A stretch of 64,000 bases of DNA from Mycobacterium gordonae. GTDB taxonomy: Bacteria > Actinomycetota > Actinomycetes > Mycobacteriales > Mycobacteriaceae. Positions 49,643 through 58,436 of the stretch are shown one piece after another. A program made the position numbers and the translations under genes. The stretch covers positions 5,860,739-5,924,738 of the forward strand of contig NZ_CP070973.1 in NCBI RefSeq assembly GCF_017086405.1, read 5' to 3'. Below the pieces are notes generated by a model. The model had not been told where the DNA came from. It saw only the letters and a list, made by a program, of their open reading frames with translations, and made no database searches. Position 1 is the first letter of the stretch. The number at the start of each line of letters is the position of its first letter.

Positions 49643-51111
49643 CAACTGTCCGCCTTCCCGAGCGTGACCTGCACTGTGCGGCTGCCACCGGCAGGATCCT
49701 GATATGTCAACGCCACCTTGTCCCCGGGCGCCTTGGAACGCACCGCGGCGACAAGCGCGTCGGCGCTGTTGATCGGACGGTCGTCGACCTTGGTGACGAC
49801 GACGCCCTTGGGCACTCCGGCGTTGGCGGCCGCACCGTTGCCCACGACCTCCATCACCTTGGCACCGGGGACGCCCTTGTCGGTGGTCACCTGCACACCC
49901 AGGGAAGCGTGCGTCGCCTTACCGGTGCTGATCAGTTCGTCGGCGATGCGCTTGGCCTGATCGACGGGGATCGCGAACCCCAGCCCGATCGAGCCGCTCT
50001 GCGCGTCCCCGGAATCGGCGCCCAACGTGGCGATGGCCGAGTTGATACCGACCAGCTGCGAATTCATGTTGACCAGCGCGCCACCGGAGTTACCGGGATT
50101 GATCGCGGCGTCGGTCTGAACCGCGTCGAGCACGGTGTTCTGATTGCCGGCCTCGCCGGTCGTCGAGACGGGCCGATTGAGCGCGCTGACGATGCCGGTG
50201 GTGACGGTGCCCGCCAATCCCAGCGGAGACCCGATGGCCACCACCGGCTGACCGACCTTAAGGCTCGCCGAGGAGCCCAACGCGATCGGGGTGAGGCCGG
50301 AGGCACCCTGCACCCGGACCACAGCGATGTCGCTGGTCGGGTCCGCCCCGACCACGCTGAACGTCGAGGTTCGGCCGTCGTAGAAGGTCACCGTCGTTTT
50401 CGGCGGAGGACCTCCGGCGGGCGGCTTGGCGGCCGCCGCGACGACGTGGTTGTTGGTGAGGATCAGCCCGTCGGCCGAAAGGATCACGCCGGAGCCCTCT
50501 TCGGACTGCCGACCCAGATCCGTCTCCAGCATGACGACGCTGGGCACCACCTTGGACGCCACCTGCTCGACCGAGCCGGGCGGCATGTTGGCCGCCGGAA
50601 CACTAGGGGCCCCGCCCGATGCGGCGGTGGTGCCGTGGCCGGCGCCGGACTGGTGACCCAGCTCCACGACGGTCGCGGCCGCACCACCGATGCCGGCGGA
50701 GACCACTGCGATGGCCAATCCGCCGAAGATCAATCCGGCCGAGCGCCGACGCCGCGGCGGCGGCGGCGACATCGGCGGCATCATCGGGGGCATCGGACCT
50801 GGACCAGTCGGTATCGGGCCGGCGCCGGTGCCGACCGGGATCGGTCGGGCTCCGGTACCGCCGGGGATCGGGCCCGCACCGGTATTGCCGGGGATGGGAC
50901 CGGACCCGGTGTTTCCGGGTATCGGGCCCCCTCCGGTGCCACTGAGCGGGTCGTAGGAGGACCGGAACTGCTGCTGGGGTTGATACCGCCAGTCGAACTG
51001 CTGGTTGTAGTTCTGCTGCCCCTGGGCATAAGCGGGAGGCACCTGCTGATTAGGCGTGGCACTGTAACCCGGCTGCTGCGGCGGTGGCGAATACCTCGGG
51101 TGATTCGTCAT
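49642..51111 (-). CDS. pepD: HtrA-like serine protease PepD
   Basis: A 489-aa membrane-anchored protease. The cytoplasmic N-terminus is Gln/Tyr/Pro-rich and carries about six copies of a GTGxGPIPGN-like repeat (about residues 56-105). A membrane helix lies near 125-150. The trypsin-like domain has the triad His in LTNNHVVAAAA, Asp in DPTSDIAVVRV and Ser in NPGNSGGALVN. A PDZ domain forms the last 90 residues (ASLGVQVTTDKGVPG onward). PepD degrades or refolds damaged envelope proteins and belongs to the MprAB stress response. Longer than M. tuberculosis Rv0983 (464 aa from memory), mostly because of the N-terminal repeats. Confidence 0.92.
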   Translation of the reverse strand: MTNHPRYSPPPQQPGYSATPNQQVPPAYAQGQQNYNQQFDWRYQPQQQFRSSYDPLSGTGGGPIPGNTGSGPIPGNTGAGPIPGGTGARPIPVGTGAGPIPTGPGPMPPMMPPMSPPPPRRRRSAGLIFGGLAIAVVSAGIGGAAATVVELGHQSGAGHGTTAASGGAPSVPAANMPPGSVEQVASKVVPSVVMLETDLGRQSEEGSGVILSADGLILTNNHVVAAAAKPPAGGPPPKTTVTFYDGRTSTFSVVGADPTSDIAVVRVQGASGLTPIALGSSASLKVGQPVVAIGSPLGLAGTVTTGIVSALNRPVSTTGEAGNQNTVLDAVQTDAAINPGNSGGALVNMNSQLVGINSAIATLGADSGDAQSGSIGLGFAIPVDQAKRIADELISTGKATHASLGVQVTTDKGVPGAKVMEVVGNGAAANAGVPKGVVVTKVDDRPINSADALVAAVRSKAPGDKVALTYQDPAGGSRTVQVTLGKADS

Positions 51112-51226
51112 GTCGCTAAAACGTTCTTCCTCTACCTTGGGGGCTTATTTCAAGCCGACTCGACCATGCGTTGCTTGCACGGCGCTGGTTTTCCACACTA
51201 TCTGCCAATTACCTTGCGCGCGCGGA

Positions 51227-52774
51227 CTAAGAATCGACTGAGATGACATTCGCGGATCCCCGTGAGTTTGCGTTGTCCTTGGTGGGCCCCGGCTGGTTTA
51301 GGCGCATGTCGGTTTCGGTGTCGCGCTCGGCGGCGGCGACGGACGCCGGGTGGGCGGCGGACGGCATGGGGCGCCCCGGTAGCAACACGTAGATCGACGT
51401 TCCCGGCGGTTGGCCGCCCGGTTCGGTGTCCTCGACACGCAACGATCCCCCGTGGTTGAGCACAACCTGCTTGACGATCGCCAATCCCAGCCCCGAACCG
51501 GGCATCGCCCGCGCTGACGTCGAGCGATAGAAGCGTTCGAAAACCAGGCGCCGTTCCTGCGGCGGGATTCCCGGTCCCCGGTCGGACACCACCAGTTCGG
51601 CGTGCGACGGATCCAGCCGGCGCAGCGTGACGCCCACGTGCCCGCCGGGCGGACTCCATTTTGCGGCGTTGTCCATCAGGTTCAATGCCGCGCGCGACAG
51701 ACCGGCGGGGTCGCCGTACACCTGCCACGGGATCACCTCGACGTCGAAGTGAATGTCGTTGCGGCGCCGCCGAACTCGCTCCAGACTCCGGTCGATGACC
51801 TCGGCCATGTCCACCGGTTCGTGCACCGCGTGGCCGGCGTCGCCCCGGGTGAGGTCGACCAGATCGCCGACTAACGTCGACAACTCCTCGATCTGCGCGA
51901 TGACGTCGGCCTGCAGGTCCACCATCTCCTGTTCCGGTAGCCGCGGGGCTCCGGGTGCCATCGAGGCCATCAACAACTCGACATTGGTGCGCAGTGACGT
52001 CAGCGGGGTGCGCAGTTCGTGTCCGGCATCGGTGACCAGCCGTGCCTGCCGTTCCCGCGACTCGGCCAGCGCCCGCAGCATCAGGTTGAAAGCCTCGGTC
52101 AGCCTGGCCAGTTCATCGCTGCCGAACACCGGGATAGGACGCAGGTCGTCGGTTCGGGCCACCCGCTCGGCCGCTTCGGTGAGGCGGCCGACCGGACGCA
52201 ACCCGGCCCGGGTCACCATTCCGCCGGCCACCGCCGCTACTGCGACGCCCACCCCGCCGACCATCAGGAGCACGAAACGCAGTTTGCTCATGACGTGTTC
52301 GGTCGGCTTGAGGCTTTTGGAGATGAGCAGCGAGCTGCCGTTGTTCAGGTGGATCGCCAGCACCCGCTGGTCGGAGGCGGTGCGCCGGGACATGAACAGC
52401 TCACCGCGGATGACCGCCTTCTCCGGCGAGCCCACCGGCAGCGTCTGCCCCGGTTGGTTGGCGGTGTAGATCGACTTGCCCGGGTTCACCAGCATCGCGT
52501 TGACGTCGGAATAGGCGGTGCCCTCGATGGCCTTGCCCGGATCGGCGGCCAGCGAACCGCTGGCGATCAACAGCTGCGCCCGACTCTGCAGCTGGTTGTC
52601 GATGTCGCTGTAGAGCGCGGCGGAGATCACCGCGTACACGGCCAGGGACATCAGGACCACGACCATCGCCACCATGGACATCGCCAGCAGCATGACCCGC
52701 CATCGCAGCGACAACGAACTGGTGGCCCGCAGCGGTGCGCGGGCGGTCCGGCCAGGGTGGCGGAACCAGTTCAT
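51227..52774 (-). CDS. mprB: Sensor histidine kinase MprB
   Basis: A 515-aa sensor. First membrane helix about 26-50, extracytoplasmic sensor domain about 51-165, second helix near 165-190, then a HAMP linker. The kinase core has the phospho-acceptor H-box TDAGHELRTPLTSLRTNVEL (about 246-265), N-box NLMDNAAKWSPPGG, G1 DRGPGIPPQE and G2 GSGLGLAIVK. MprB senses envelope stress (detergent, alkaline pH) and phosphorylates MprA. Its ATG shares one base with the mprA stop, giving coupled expression. Confidence 0.94.
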   Translation of the reverse strand: MNWFRHPGRTARAPLRATSSLSLRWRVMLLAMSMVAMVVVLMSLAVYAVISAALYSDIDNQLQSRAQLLIASGSLAADPGKAIEGTAYSDVNAMLVNPGKSIYTANQPGQTLPVGSPEKAVIRGELFMSRRTASDQRVLAIHLNNGSSLLISKSLKPTEHVMSKLRFVLLMVGGVGVAVAAVAGGMVTRAGLRPVGRLTEAAERVARTDDLRPIPVFGSDELARLTEAFNLMLRALAESRERQARLVTDAGHELRTPLTSLRTNVELLMASMAPGAPRLPEQEMVDLQADVIAQIEELSTLVGDLVDLTRGDAGHAVHEPVDMAEVIDRSLERVRRRRNDIHFDVEVIPWQVYGDPAGLSRAALNLMDNAAKWSPPGGHVGVTLRRLDPSHAELVVSDRGPGIPPQERRLVFERFYRSTSARAMPGSGLGLAIVKQVVLNHGGSLRVEDTEPGGQPPGTSIYVLLPGRPMPSAAHPASVAAAERDTETDMRLNQPGPTKDNANSRGSANVISVDS

Positions 52775-53460
52775 CAGGGGGGTGTTTCGCGTAGCACGTA
52801 ACCCACCCCGCGCACGGTGTGGATCAGCCGCGGCTCGCCGTCGGCCTCGGTCTTACGGCGCAGATACCCGACGTACACCTCGAGCGCATTACCCGAGGTG
52901 GGGAAATCGAATCCCCACACTTCCTCGAGGATGCGGCTGCGCGTCAGCACCCGTCGCGGGTTGGCGATGAGCATCTCCAGCAGGGCGAACTCGGTGCGGG
53001 TGAGGCTGATCCGGCGTTGTCCCCGGATGACCTCTCGGGTGACCGGGTCCAGGCTCAGGTCCGAAAACGTCATCGCCACCGACTCGGCGGCGTCCTCGGG
53101 CTTGGTGCGGCGCAGCAACGCACGCATGCGAGCCAGCAGCTCTTCGAGGGCGAACGGCTTGGGCAGGTAGTCGTCGGCCCCCGCGTCGAGACCCGCGACC
53201 CGCTCGGAGACGGAGTCGCGGGCGGTGAGCACCAGGATGGGCAGATCGTCGCCGGTGCTGCGCAACTGCCGGCACACCTCGAGTCCGTCCAGCCGCGGCA
53301 TCATCACATCCAGCACCACCGCGTCGGGCCGGTCGCGGGCAATCAGTTCGAGCGCCTCAACCCCGTCGTGGGCCAACTCCACCGAGTAGCCGTTGAAGGA
53401 GAGCGACCTGCGCAGCGACTCACGCACGGCACGATCGTCGTCGACGACAAGTATTCGCAC
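52774..53460 (-). CDS. mprA: Response regulator MprA
   Basis: A 228-aa OmpR-family regulator. The receiver domain has acidic residues DDD at 7-9, the phosphorylated Asp51 in VVLDVMMPRLDG, Thr/Ser in LTARDS and Lys in LPKPF. The C-terminal winged helix has LTRTEFALLEML and VEVYVGYLRRK-type segments ending TVRGVGYVLRE. MprA controls sigE, pepD and its own operon. Its expected binding boxes were not located by eye. ATG start at 53460. Confidence 0.95.
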   Translation of the reverse strand: MRILVVDDDRAVRESLRRSLSFNGYSVELAHDGVEALELIARDRPDAVVLDVMMPRLDGLEVCRQLRSTGDDLPILVLTARDSVSERVAGLDAGADDYLPKPFALEELLARMRALLRRTKPEDAAESVAMTFSDLSLDPVTREVIRGQRRISLTRTEFALLEMLIANPRRVLTRSRILEEVWGFDFPTSGNALEVYVGYLRRKTEADGEPRLIHTVRGVGYVLRETPP

Positions 53461-53522
53461 GCTGCCTAGTTTCGTACCAGGGCCTGAGAGCGGCCTGAGA
53501 GGCGCGCCGAGCGGACGACGAT

Positions 53523-53543
53523 GCGGAGCGTTGAACGCTCCGC
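53523..53543 (-). terminator. Hairpin terminator after rpmF
   Basis: GCGGAGCG (53523-53530) and CGCTCCGC (53536-53543) form a perfect 8-bp stem with a 5-nt loop, 29 nt downstream of the rpmF stop on the minus strand and about 60 bp upstream of mprA. It would insulate mprA from rpmF transcription. No T-tract is present. Confidence 0.6.
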
Positions 53544-53571
53544 TAAGGAGCCGGTCAATCCAGACCGAGCG

Positions 53572-53745
53572 TCAGCGCTTGTCGAGGTCAACCAGGCCGA
53601 GACGGGCGGCCTTGAGCAGGCGGCGCGGCACCTTGTGCTTTTGGCCGGCCACGTTCACGTTGACCAACCCGGTCGCGGTGGCCTTCCACTGCGAACGCCG
53701 GCTGCGGGTATTCGAGCGCGACATTCTGCGCTTAGGTACGGCCAT
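53572..53745 (-). CDS. rpmF: 50S ribosomal protein L32
   Basis: A 57-aa basic protein. It starts MAVPKRRMSRSNTRSRRSQW, the invariant L32 N-terminus, and continues with GQKHKVPRRLLKAARLGLVD. The four zinc-binding Cys found in some L32 proteins are absent, so this is the Cys-minus form. ATG at 53745, TGA at 53572-53574. It is followed by a hairpin terminator. In M. tuberculosis rpmF sits in the same mprA-to-Rv0976c interval. Confidence 0.95.
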   Translation of the reverse strand: MAVPKRRMSRSNTRSRRSQWKATATGLVNVNVAGQKHKVPRRLLKAARLGLVDLDKR

Positions 53746-53920
53746 GGTCGGGCCTAACTCCTCGGGTGGGGTTGCTGGTCGGGCGTGTCGCGTGCCATGG
53801 CCGTGGGGGCCGGACGGCGACAGTTGGCCTCAAGGGTAGTCGGTGAACCGGCCGGTCACCAAAATGCCCCCGGGGCAGGCACGCGCCGAGCCGGTTGACG
53901 AACCGCCGCCGACACCCGCT

Positions 53921-53936
53921 AACCTACCGGTTGGTT
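53921..53936 (+). promoter_or_regulatory. TetR-like palindrome upstream of the catabolic operon
   Basis: AACCTACCGGTTGGTT is a 16-bp inverted repeat with a single non-paired position per arm, centred on CCGG, and is partly repeated by a further TTGGTT. It lies about 50 nt upstream of the AtuA-like start. Sites of this form are usual for TetR-family repressors of acyl-CoA catabolism in mycobacteria. The regulator gene is not adjacent. Confidence 0.55.
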
Positions 53937-53984
53937 GGTTCATTGCGGCCGCCGAATCATCCCAATGGAGGGAGGACGCGCCCA

Positions 53985-55694
53985 TTGTCTTCCGAGGCCC
54001 CTTCTGGCGCCGTGCGTATCGCGAACTGCTCCGGTTTCTACGGTGACCGGCTGTCCGCGATGCGCGAGATGCTCACCGGCGGCGAGGTCGACTACGTCAC
54101 CGGCGACTACCTCGCCGAATTGACCATGCTGATTCTGGGCCGCGACCGGATGAAGAACCCGGAACGCGGCTACGCCAAGACCTTCCTCACCCAGCTTGAA
54201 CAGTGTTTGGGTCTGGCGCACGAGCGCGGGGTGCGCATCGTCGCCAACGCCGGCGGCCTCAACCCGGCCGGGCTGGCGGACGCGGTCCGCACCCTGGCCG
54301 CGCGGCTGGGCATCCCGGCGCGGGTGGCCCATGTGGAAGGCGACGACCTGCAACCGCGCGCAGCCGAGCTTGGCCTGGGCACGCCGCTGACCGCCAACGC
54401 GTACCTCGGCGGATGGGGAATCGCGGACTGCCTGAGCGCGGGCGCCGACGTCGTGGTCACCGGCCGGGTGACCGACGCCTCGGTGATCGTCGGGTCGGCG
54501 GCCGCGTACTTCGGCTGGCGCCGCACCGACTACGACCAGCTTGCGGGTGCCGTCGTCGCCGGACATGTGATCGAATGCGGCACGCAGGCCACCGGCGGCA
54601 ACTACTCGTTTTTCACCGAAGTCGCTGACCTGACCTATCCCGGCTTCCCCCTGGCCGAGGTCTATGACGACGGGTCCGCGGTGATCACCAAGCATCCCGG
54701 CACCGGCGGCCTGGTCAGCGTCGACACCGTCACCGCGCAGCTGCTCTACGAGATCACCGGCGCCCGCTACGCCAATCCGGATGTGACGGCCCGGATGGAC
54801 AGCATCGCGCTATCGTCCGACGGCCCCGACCGGGTGCGGATCAGCGGCGTCGTCGGCGAACCGCCGCCACCGACTTTGAAGGTGTCGCTGAACAGCATCG
54901 GCGGCTTCCGCAACGCCATGACGTTCGTATTGACCGGTCTGGACATCGAGGCCAAGGCGGAGTTGGTGCGGCGCCAGCTCGAGGCCACGCTGAGGGTCAA
55001 GCCCGCTGAGCTGGAATGGACGCTGGCGCGTACCGACCACTCCGACGCCGACACCGAACAGGGCGCCAGCGCGTTGCTGAGCTGCGTGGTCCGGGATCCG
55101 GACCCGGACAATGTCGGACGCAAGTTCTCCGCTGCGGCAGTCGAATTGGCGCTCGCCAGTTATCCCGGCTTCACCTCGACCGCCCCGCCGGGCGACGGGC
55201 AGGTATACGGCGTCTACACCCCGGGCTACGTGGACGCCCGACTGGTGCCGCACGTCGCGGTGCACGCCGACGGCACCCGCGTCGACATACCTTGTGCGAC
55301 TGAAACTTTGGCGCTAGATGCAGCGGGCGGTCCGGAGCTGCCGGAGCCGCTGCCGACCCAGCCCACAAGGCGCGCACCGCTAGGACTGATCGCCGGTGCC
55401 CGCAGCGGCGACAAAGGCGGCTCGGCCAATGTCGGGGTCTGGGTCCGCACCGACGACCAGTGGCGCTGGCTGGCCAACGCGCTGACCGTTGAACTGCTCA
55501 AGGAGTTGCTGCCCGAAGCGGCCGACCTGCCCGTCACGCGGCACGTGCTGCCGAATATCCGGGCGGTGAACTTCGTGATCGAGGACATCCTCGGCCAGGG
55601 TGTGGCCTACCAGGCCCGCTTCGATCCGCAGGCAAAGGGGCTGGGCGAATGGTTGCGCAGCCGTCACGTCGACATTCCGGAGAGTCTGTTATGA
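53985..55694 (+). CDS. AtuA-like protein (DUF1446, acyclic terpene utilisation family)
   Basis: From the TTG at 53985, eight bases after GGAGGGAGGA, the protein is 569 aa. The DUF1446 domain fills about residues 10-450: VDYVTGDYLAELTMLILGRD, RIVANAGGLNPAGLADAV, GADVVVTGRVTDASV and ECGTQATGGNYSFF. A C-terminal part starts at LIAGARSGDKGGSANVGVWV, typical of AtuA. AtuA is required for growth on citronellol/geranyl compounds in Pseudomonas but its reaction is unresolved. Counterpart of Rv0976c. Its stop overlaps fadE13 (ATGA). First gene of a six-gene operon. Confidence 0.82.
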   Translation: MSSEAPSGAVRIANCSGFYGDRLSAMREMLTGGEVDYVTGDYLAELTMLILGRDRMKNPERGYAKTFLTQLEQCLGLAHERGVRIVANAGGLNPAGLADAVRTLAARLGIPARVAHVEGDDLQPRAAELGLGTPLTANAYLGGWGIADCLSAGADVVVTGRVTDASVIVGSAAAYFGWRRTDYDQLAGAVVAGHVIECGTQATGGNYSFFTEVADLTYPGFPLAEVYDDGSAVITKHPGTGGLVSVDTVTAQLLYEITGARYANPDVTARMDSIALSSDGPDRVRISGVVGEPPPPTLKVSLNSIGGFRNAMTFVLTGLDIEAKAELVRRQLEATLRVKPAELEWTLARTDHSDADTEQGASALLSCVVRDPDPDNVGRKFSAAAVELALASYPGFTSTAPPGDGQVYGVYTPGYVDARLVPHVAVHADGTRVDIPCATETLALDAAGGPELPEPLPTQPTRRAPLGLIAGARSGDKGGSANVGVWVRTDDQWRWLANALTVELLKELLPEAADLPVTRHVLPNIRAVNFVIEDILGQGVAYQARFDPQAKGLGEWLRSRHVDIPESLL

Positions 55695-56839
55695 GCATCT
55701 GGACCACACCCGAGCGCGAACAGTTGCGCAAGACGGTGCGCTCGTTCGCCGAACGAGAGGTGCTGCCCAACGTCGACGAGTGGGAACGGACCGGCGATCT
55801 GCCGCGCGATCTGCACCTGCGCGCCGGCGAGGCGGGCCTGCTGGGGGCGAACTTTCCCGAGTCCGTCGGCGGTGGCGGCGGCGACGGCGCCGACGCGGTG
55901 ATCATCTGCGAGGAGATGCACCAATCCGGGGCTCCCGGCGGCGTTTTCGCGTCGCTCTTCACCTGCGGCATCGCCGTGCCGCACATGATCGCCTCGGGCG
56001 ACCAGCGGCTGATCGACACCTATGTGCGGCCCACGCTGGCCGGCCAGAAGATCGGCTCACTGGCCATCACCGAACCTGGCGGCGGCTCGGACGTCGGGCA
56101 CCTGCGGACGTCTGCGGTCAAAGACGGTGACCACTACGTGATCAACGGCGCCAAGACCTACATCACTTCCGCGGTGCGCGCCGACTTCGTCGTGACCGCG
56201 GTGCGCACCGGCGGCCCCGGTGCCGCGGGGGTGTCACTCATCGTGGTCGACAAGGGCACACCGGGTTTCGAGGTGTCGCGGAAGCTGGACAAGATGGGCT
56301 GGCGTTCCTCCGACACCGCCGAGCTTTCCTATACCGACGTGCGGGTGCCGGTGGAGAACCTGGTGGGAGTGGAGAACACCGGGTTCGCGCAGATCGCGCA
56401 GGCGTTCGTCTCAGAACGCATCGCCCTTGCCGCCCAGGCATATTCGAGTGCTCAGCGCTGCCTGGACATCACCGCGCAATGGTGCCGGGACCGCGAGACC
56501 TTCGGCCGCCCGTTGATCTCGCGGCAGTCGGTGCAGAACACGTTGGCCGAGATGGCGCGCCGCATCGACGTTGCGCGGGTGTACTCACGCCGGGTGGTGG
56601 AACGCCAGCTCGAGGGAGAGACCAACCTGATCCCGGAGGTGTGTTTCGCCAAGAACACCGCCGTCGAGGCCGGGGAGTGGGTGGCCAACCAGGGCGTCCA
56701 ACTGTTCGGCGGCATGGGCTATATGGCCGAATCGGAGATCGAACGCCAGTACCGGGACATGCGCATCCTGGGCATCGGCGGTGGAACCACCGAGATCCTG
56801 ACCGCACTGGCCGCCAAACTGCTGGGGTACCAGTCATGA
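55691..56839 (+). CDS. fadE13: Acyl-CoA dehydrogenase FadE13
   Basis: A 382-aa flavoenzyme. The substrate/FAD-binding segments LAITEPGGGSDVGHLRTSA (about 116-134) and YITSAVRADF are present, and the C-terminal domain has FGGMGYMAESEIERQYRDMR and IGGGTTEIL, where the base Glu of this branch is expected. It oxidises an acyl-CoA to the enoyl-CoA. ATG at 55691 overlaps the AtuA-like stop and its own TGA overlaps accD2. The chain type is not readable; operon partners point to branched or terpenoid acyl-CoAs. Confidence 0.9.
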   Translation: MSIWTTPEREQLRKTVRSFAEREVLPNVDEWERTGDLPRDLHLRAGEAGLLGANFPESVGGGGGDGADAVIICEEMHQSGAPGGVFASLFTCGIAVPHMIASGDQRLIDTYVRPTLAGQKIGSLAITEPGGGSDVGHLRTSAVKDGDHYVINGAKTYITSAVRADFVVTAVRTGGPGAAGVSLIVVDKGTPGFEVSRKLDKMGWRSSDTAELSYTDVRVPVENLVGVENTGFAQIAQAFVSERIALAAQAYSSAQRCLDITAQWCRDRETFGRPLISRQSVQNTLAEMARRIDVARVYSRRVVERQLEGETNLIPEVCFAKNTAVEAGEWVANQGVQLFGGMGYMAESEIERQYRDMRILGIGGGTTEILTALAAKLLGYQS

Positions 56840-58431
56840 CGCGTCTGCGGTCCACGCTGGACCCCAACGGCGCGACCTTCGCCGAAGCAGCGGCCGCCAC
56901 CACGACGAAGCTCGACGAGATCGCCGCCGAATTCGCCAACGCCGTCGAAGGCGGCGGTCCCAAATACGTTGACCGCCACCATGCTCGAGGCAAGCTGACC
57001 GCCCGTGAACGCGTCGAGCTACTGGTCGACCCCGACTCCCCGTTCCTCGAACTGAGCCCGCTGGCCGCCTGGGGCAGCGCCTTCAAGGTCGGAGCCAGCA
57101 CGGTCACCGGGATCGGCGTCGTCGAGGGCGTCGAGTGCATGATCGTCGCCAACGATCCCACGGTCAAAGGCGGCACCAGCAACCCCTGGACGCTGAAGAA
57201 GATCCTGCGCGCCAACCAGATCGCCTTCGAGAACCGCCTTCCGGTGATCTCCCTGGTGGAGTCCGGCGGCGCCGATCTCCCGACCCAGAAGGAGATCTTC
57301 ATCCCGGGCGGACGGATGTTCCGCGACCTGACGCGGCTGTCGGCCGCCGGAATCCCGACCATCGCACTGGTATTCGGCAACTCGACCGCGGGTGGCGCCT
57401 ACGTGCCCGGCATGTCCGACCACGTGGTGATGATTAAGGAACGCTCCAAGGTTTTTCTGGCCGGCCCGCCGCTGGTGAAGATGGCCACCGGCGAGGAATC
57501 CGACGACGAGTCACTGGGCGGCGCCGAAATGCACGCCCGCATCTCGGGTTTGGCCGACTATTTCGCGCATGACGAACTCGACGCGATCCGCATCGGGCGC
57601 CGTGTCGTCGCCCGGCTGAACTGGGTCAAGCGCGGCCCGACGCCCAAGCCGGTCACCGAGCCGTTGTTCGACCCCGAAGAACTGATCGGCATCGTGCCCC
57701 CCGACCTGCGCATCCCGTTCGACCCGCGCGAGGTGATCGCTCGCATCGTCGACAGCTCCGATTTCGACGAGTTCAAGCCGCTGTACGGGTCGTCGCTGGT
57801 GACCGGCTGGGCGCAACTGCACGGCTATCCCATCGGCATCCTGGCCAACGCCCGCGGTGTGCTGTTCAGCGAGGAGTCGCAGAAGGCCACCCAGTTCATC
57901 CAGCTGGCCAACCGCTCGGACACGCCATTGTTGTTCTTGCACAACACCACCGGCTACATGGTGGGCAAGGACTACGAAGAGGGTGGCATGATCAAGCACG
58001 GCTCGATGATGATCAACGCCGTGTCCAATTCGACGGTGCCGCACATCTCCCTGCTGATCGGCGCCTCCTACGGCGCGGGCCACTACGGCATGTGCGGTCG
58101 CGCCTACGACCCCCGGTTCCTGTTCGCCTGGCCCAGCGCCAAGTCCGCCGTCATGGGCGGCGCGCAGCTCTCAGGCGTGTTGTCCATCGTGGCCCGGGCC
58201 GCCGCCGAGGCGCGCGGGCAGCAGGTCGACGAGGCAGCTGACGCCGCGATGCGTGCCGCCGTCGAAGGGCAGATCGAGGCCGAGTCGCTGCCGCTGGTGT
58301 TATCCGGGATGCTCTACGACGACGGGGTGATCGACCCGCGCGACACCCGCACCGTGTTGGGAATGTGTCTGTCCGCCATAGCCAATGGCCCGATCAAGGG
58401 GACGTCGAACTTCGGCGTCTTCCGGATGTGA
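56836..58431 (+). CDS. accD2: Acyl-CoA carboxylase beta subunit AccD2
   Basis: A 531-aa carboxyltransferase. The N-terminal half contains KLTARERVELLVDPDSPFLE and VANDPTVKGGTSNPWTLKK. Two oxyanion loops typical of the crotonase-like fold are FGNSTAGGAYVPGMSDHVVM and GASYGAGHYGMCGRAYDPRF. Together with the biotinylated alpha subunit AccA2 it carboxylates an acyl-CoA. The extended beta sequence resembles methylcrotonyl- or geranyl-CoA carboxylases rather than acetyl/propionyl-CoA enzymes. Start and stop overlap or nearly touch both neighbours. Confidence 0.92.
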   Translation: MTRLRSTLDPNGATFAEAAAATTTKLDEIAAEFANAVEGGGPKYVDRHHARGKLTARERVELLVDPDSPFLELSPLAAWGSAFKVGASTVTGIGVVEGVECMIVANDPTVKGGTSNPWTLKKILRANQIAFENRLPVISLVESGGADLPTQKEIFIPGGRMFRDLTRLSAAGIPTIALVFGNSTAGGAYVPGMSDHVVMIKERSKVFLAGPPLVKMATGEESDDESLGGAEMHARISGLADYFAHDELDAIRIGRRVVARLNWVKRGPTPKPVTEPLFDPEELIGIVPPDLRIPFDPREVIARIVDSSDFDEFKPLYGSSLVTGWAQLHGYPIGILANARGVLFSEESQKATQFIQLANRSDTPLLFLHNTTGYMVGKDYEEGGMIKHGSMMINAVSNSTVPHISLLIGASYGAGHYGMCGRAYDPRFLFAWPSAKSAVMGGAQLSGVLSIVARAAAEARGQQVDEAADAAMRAAVEGQIEAESLPLVLSGMLYDDGVIDPRDTRTVLGMCLSAIANGPIKGTSNFGVFRM

Positions 58432-58436
58432 GCTTC

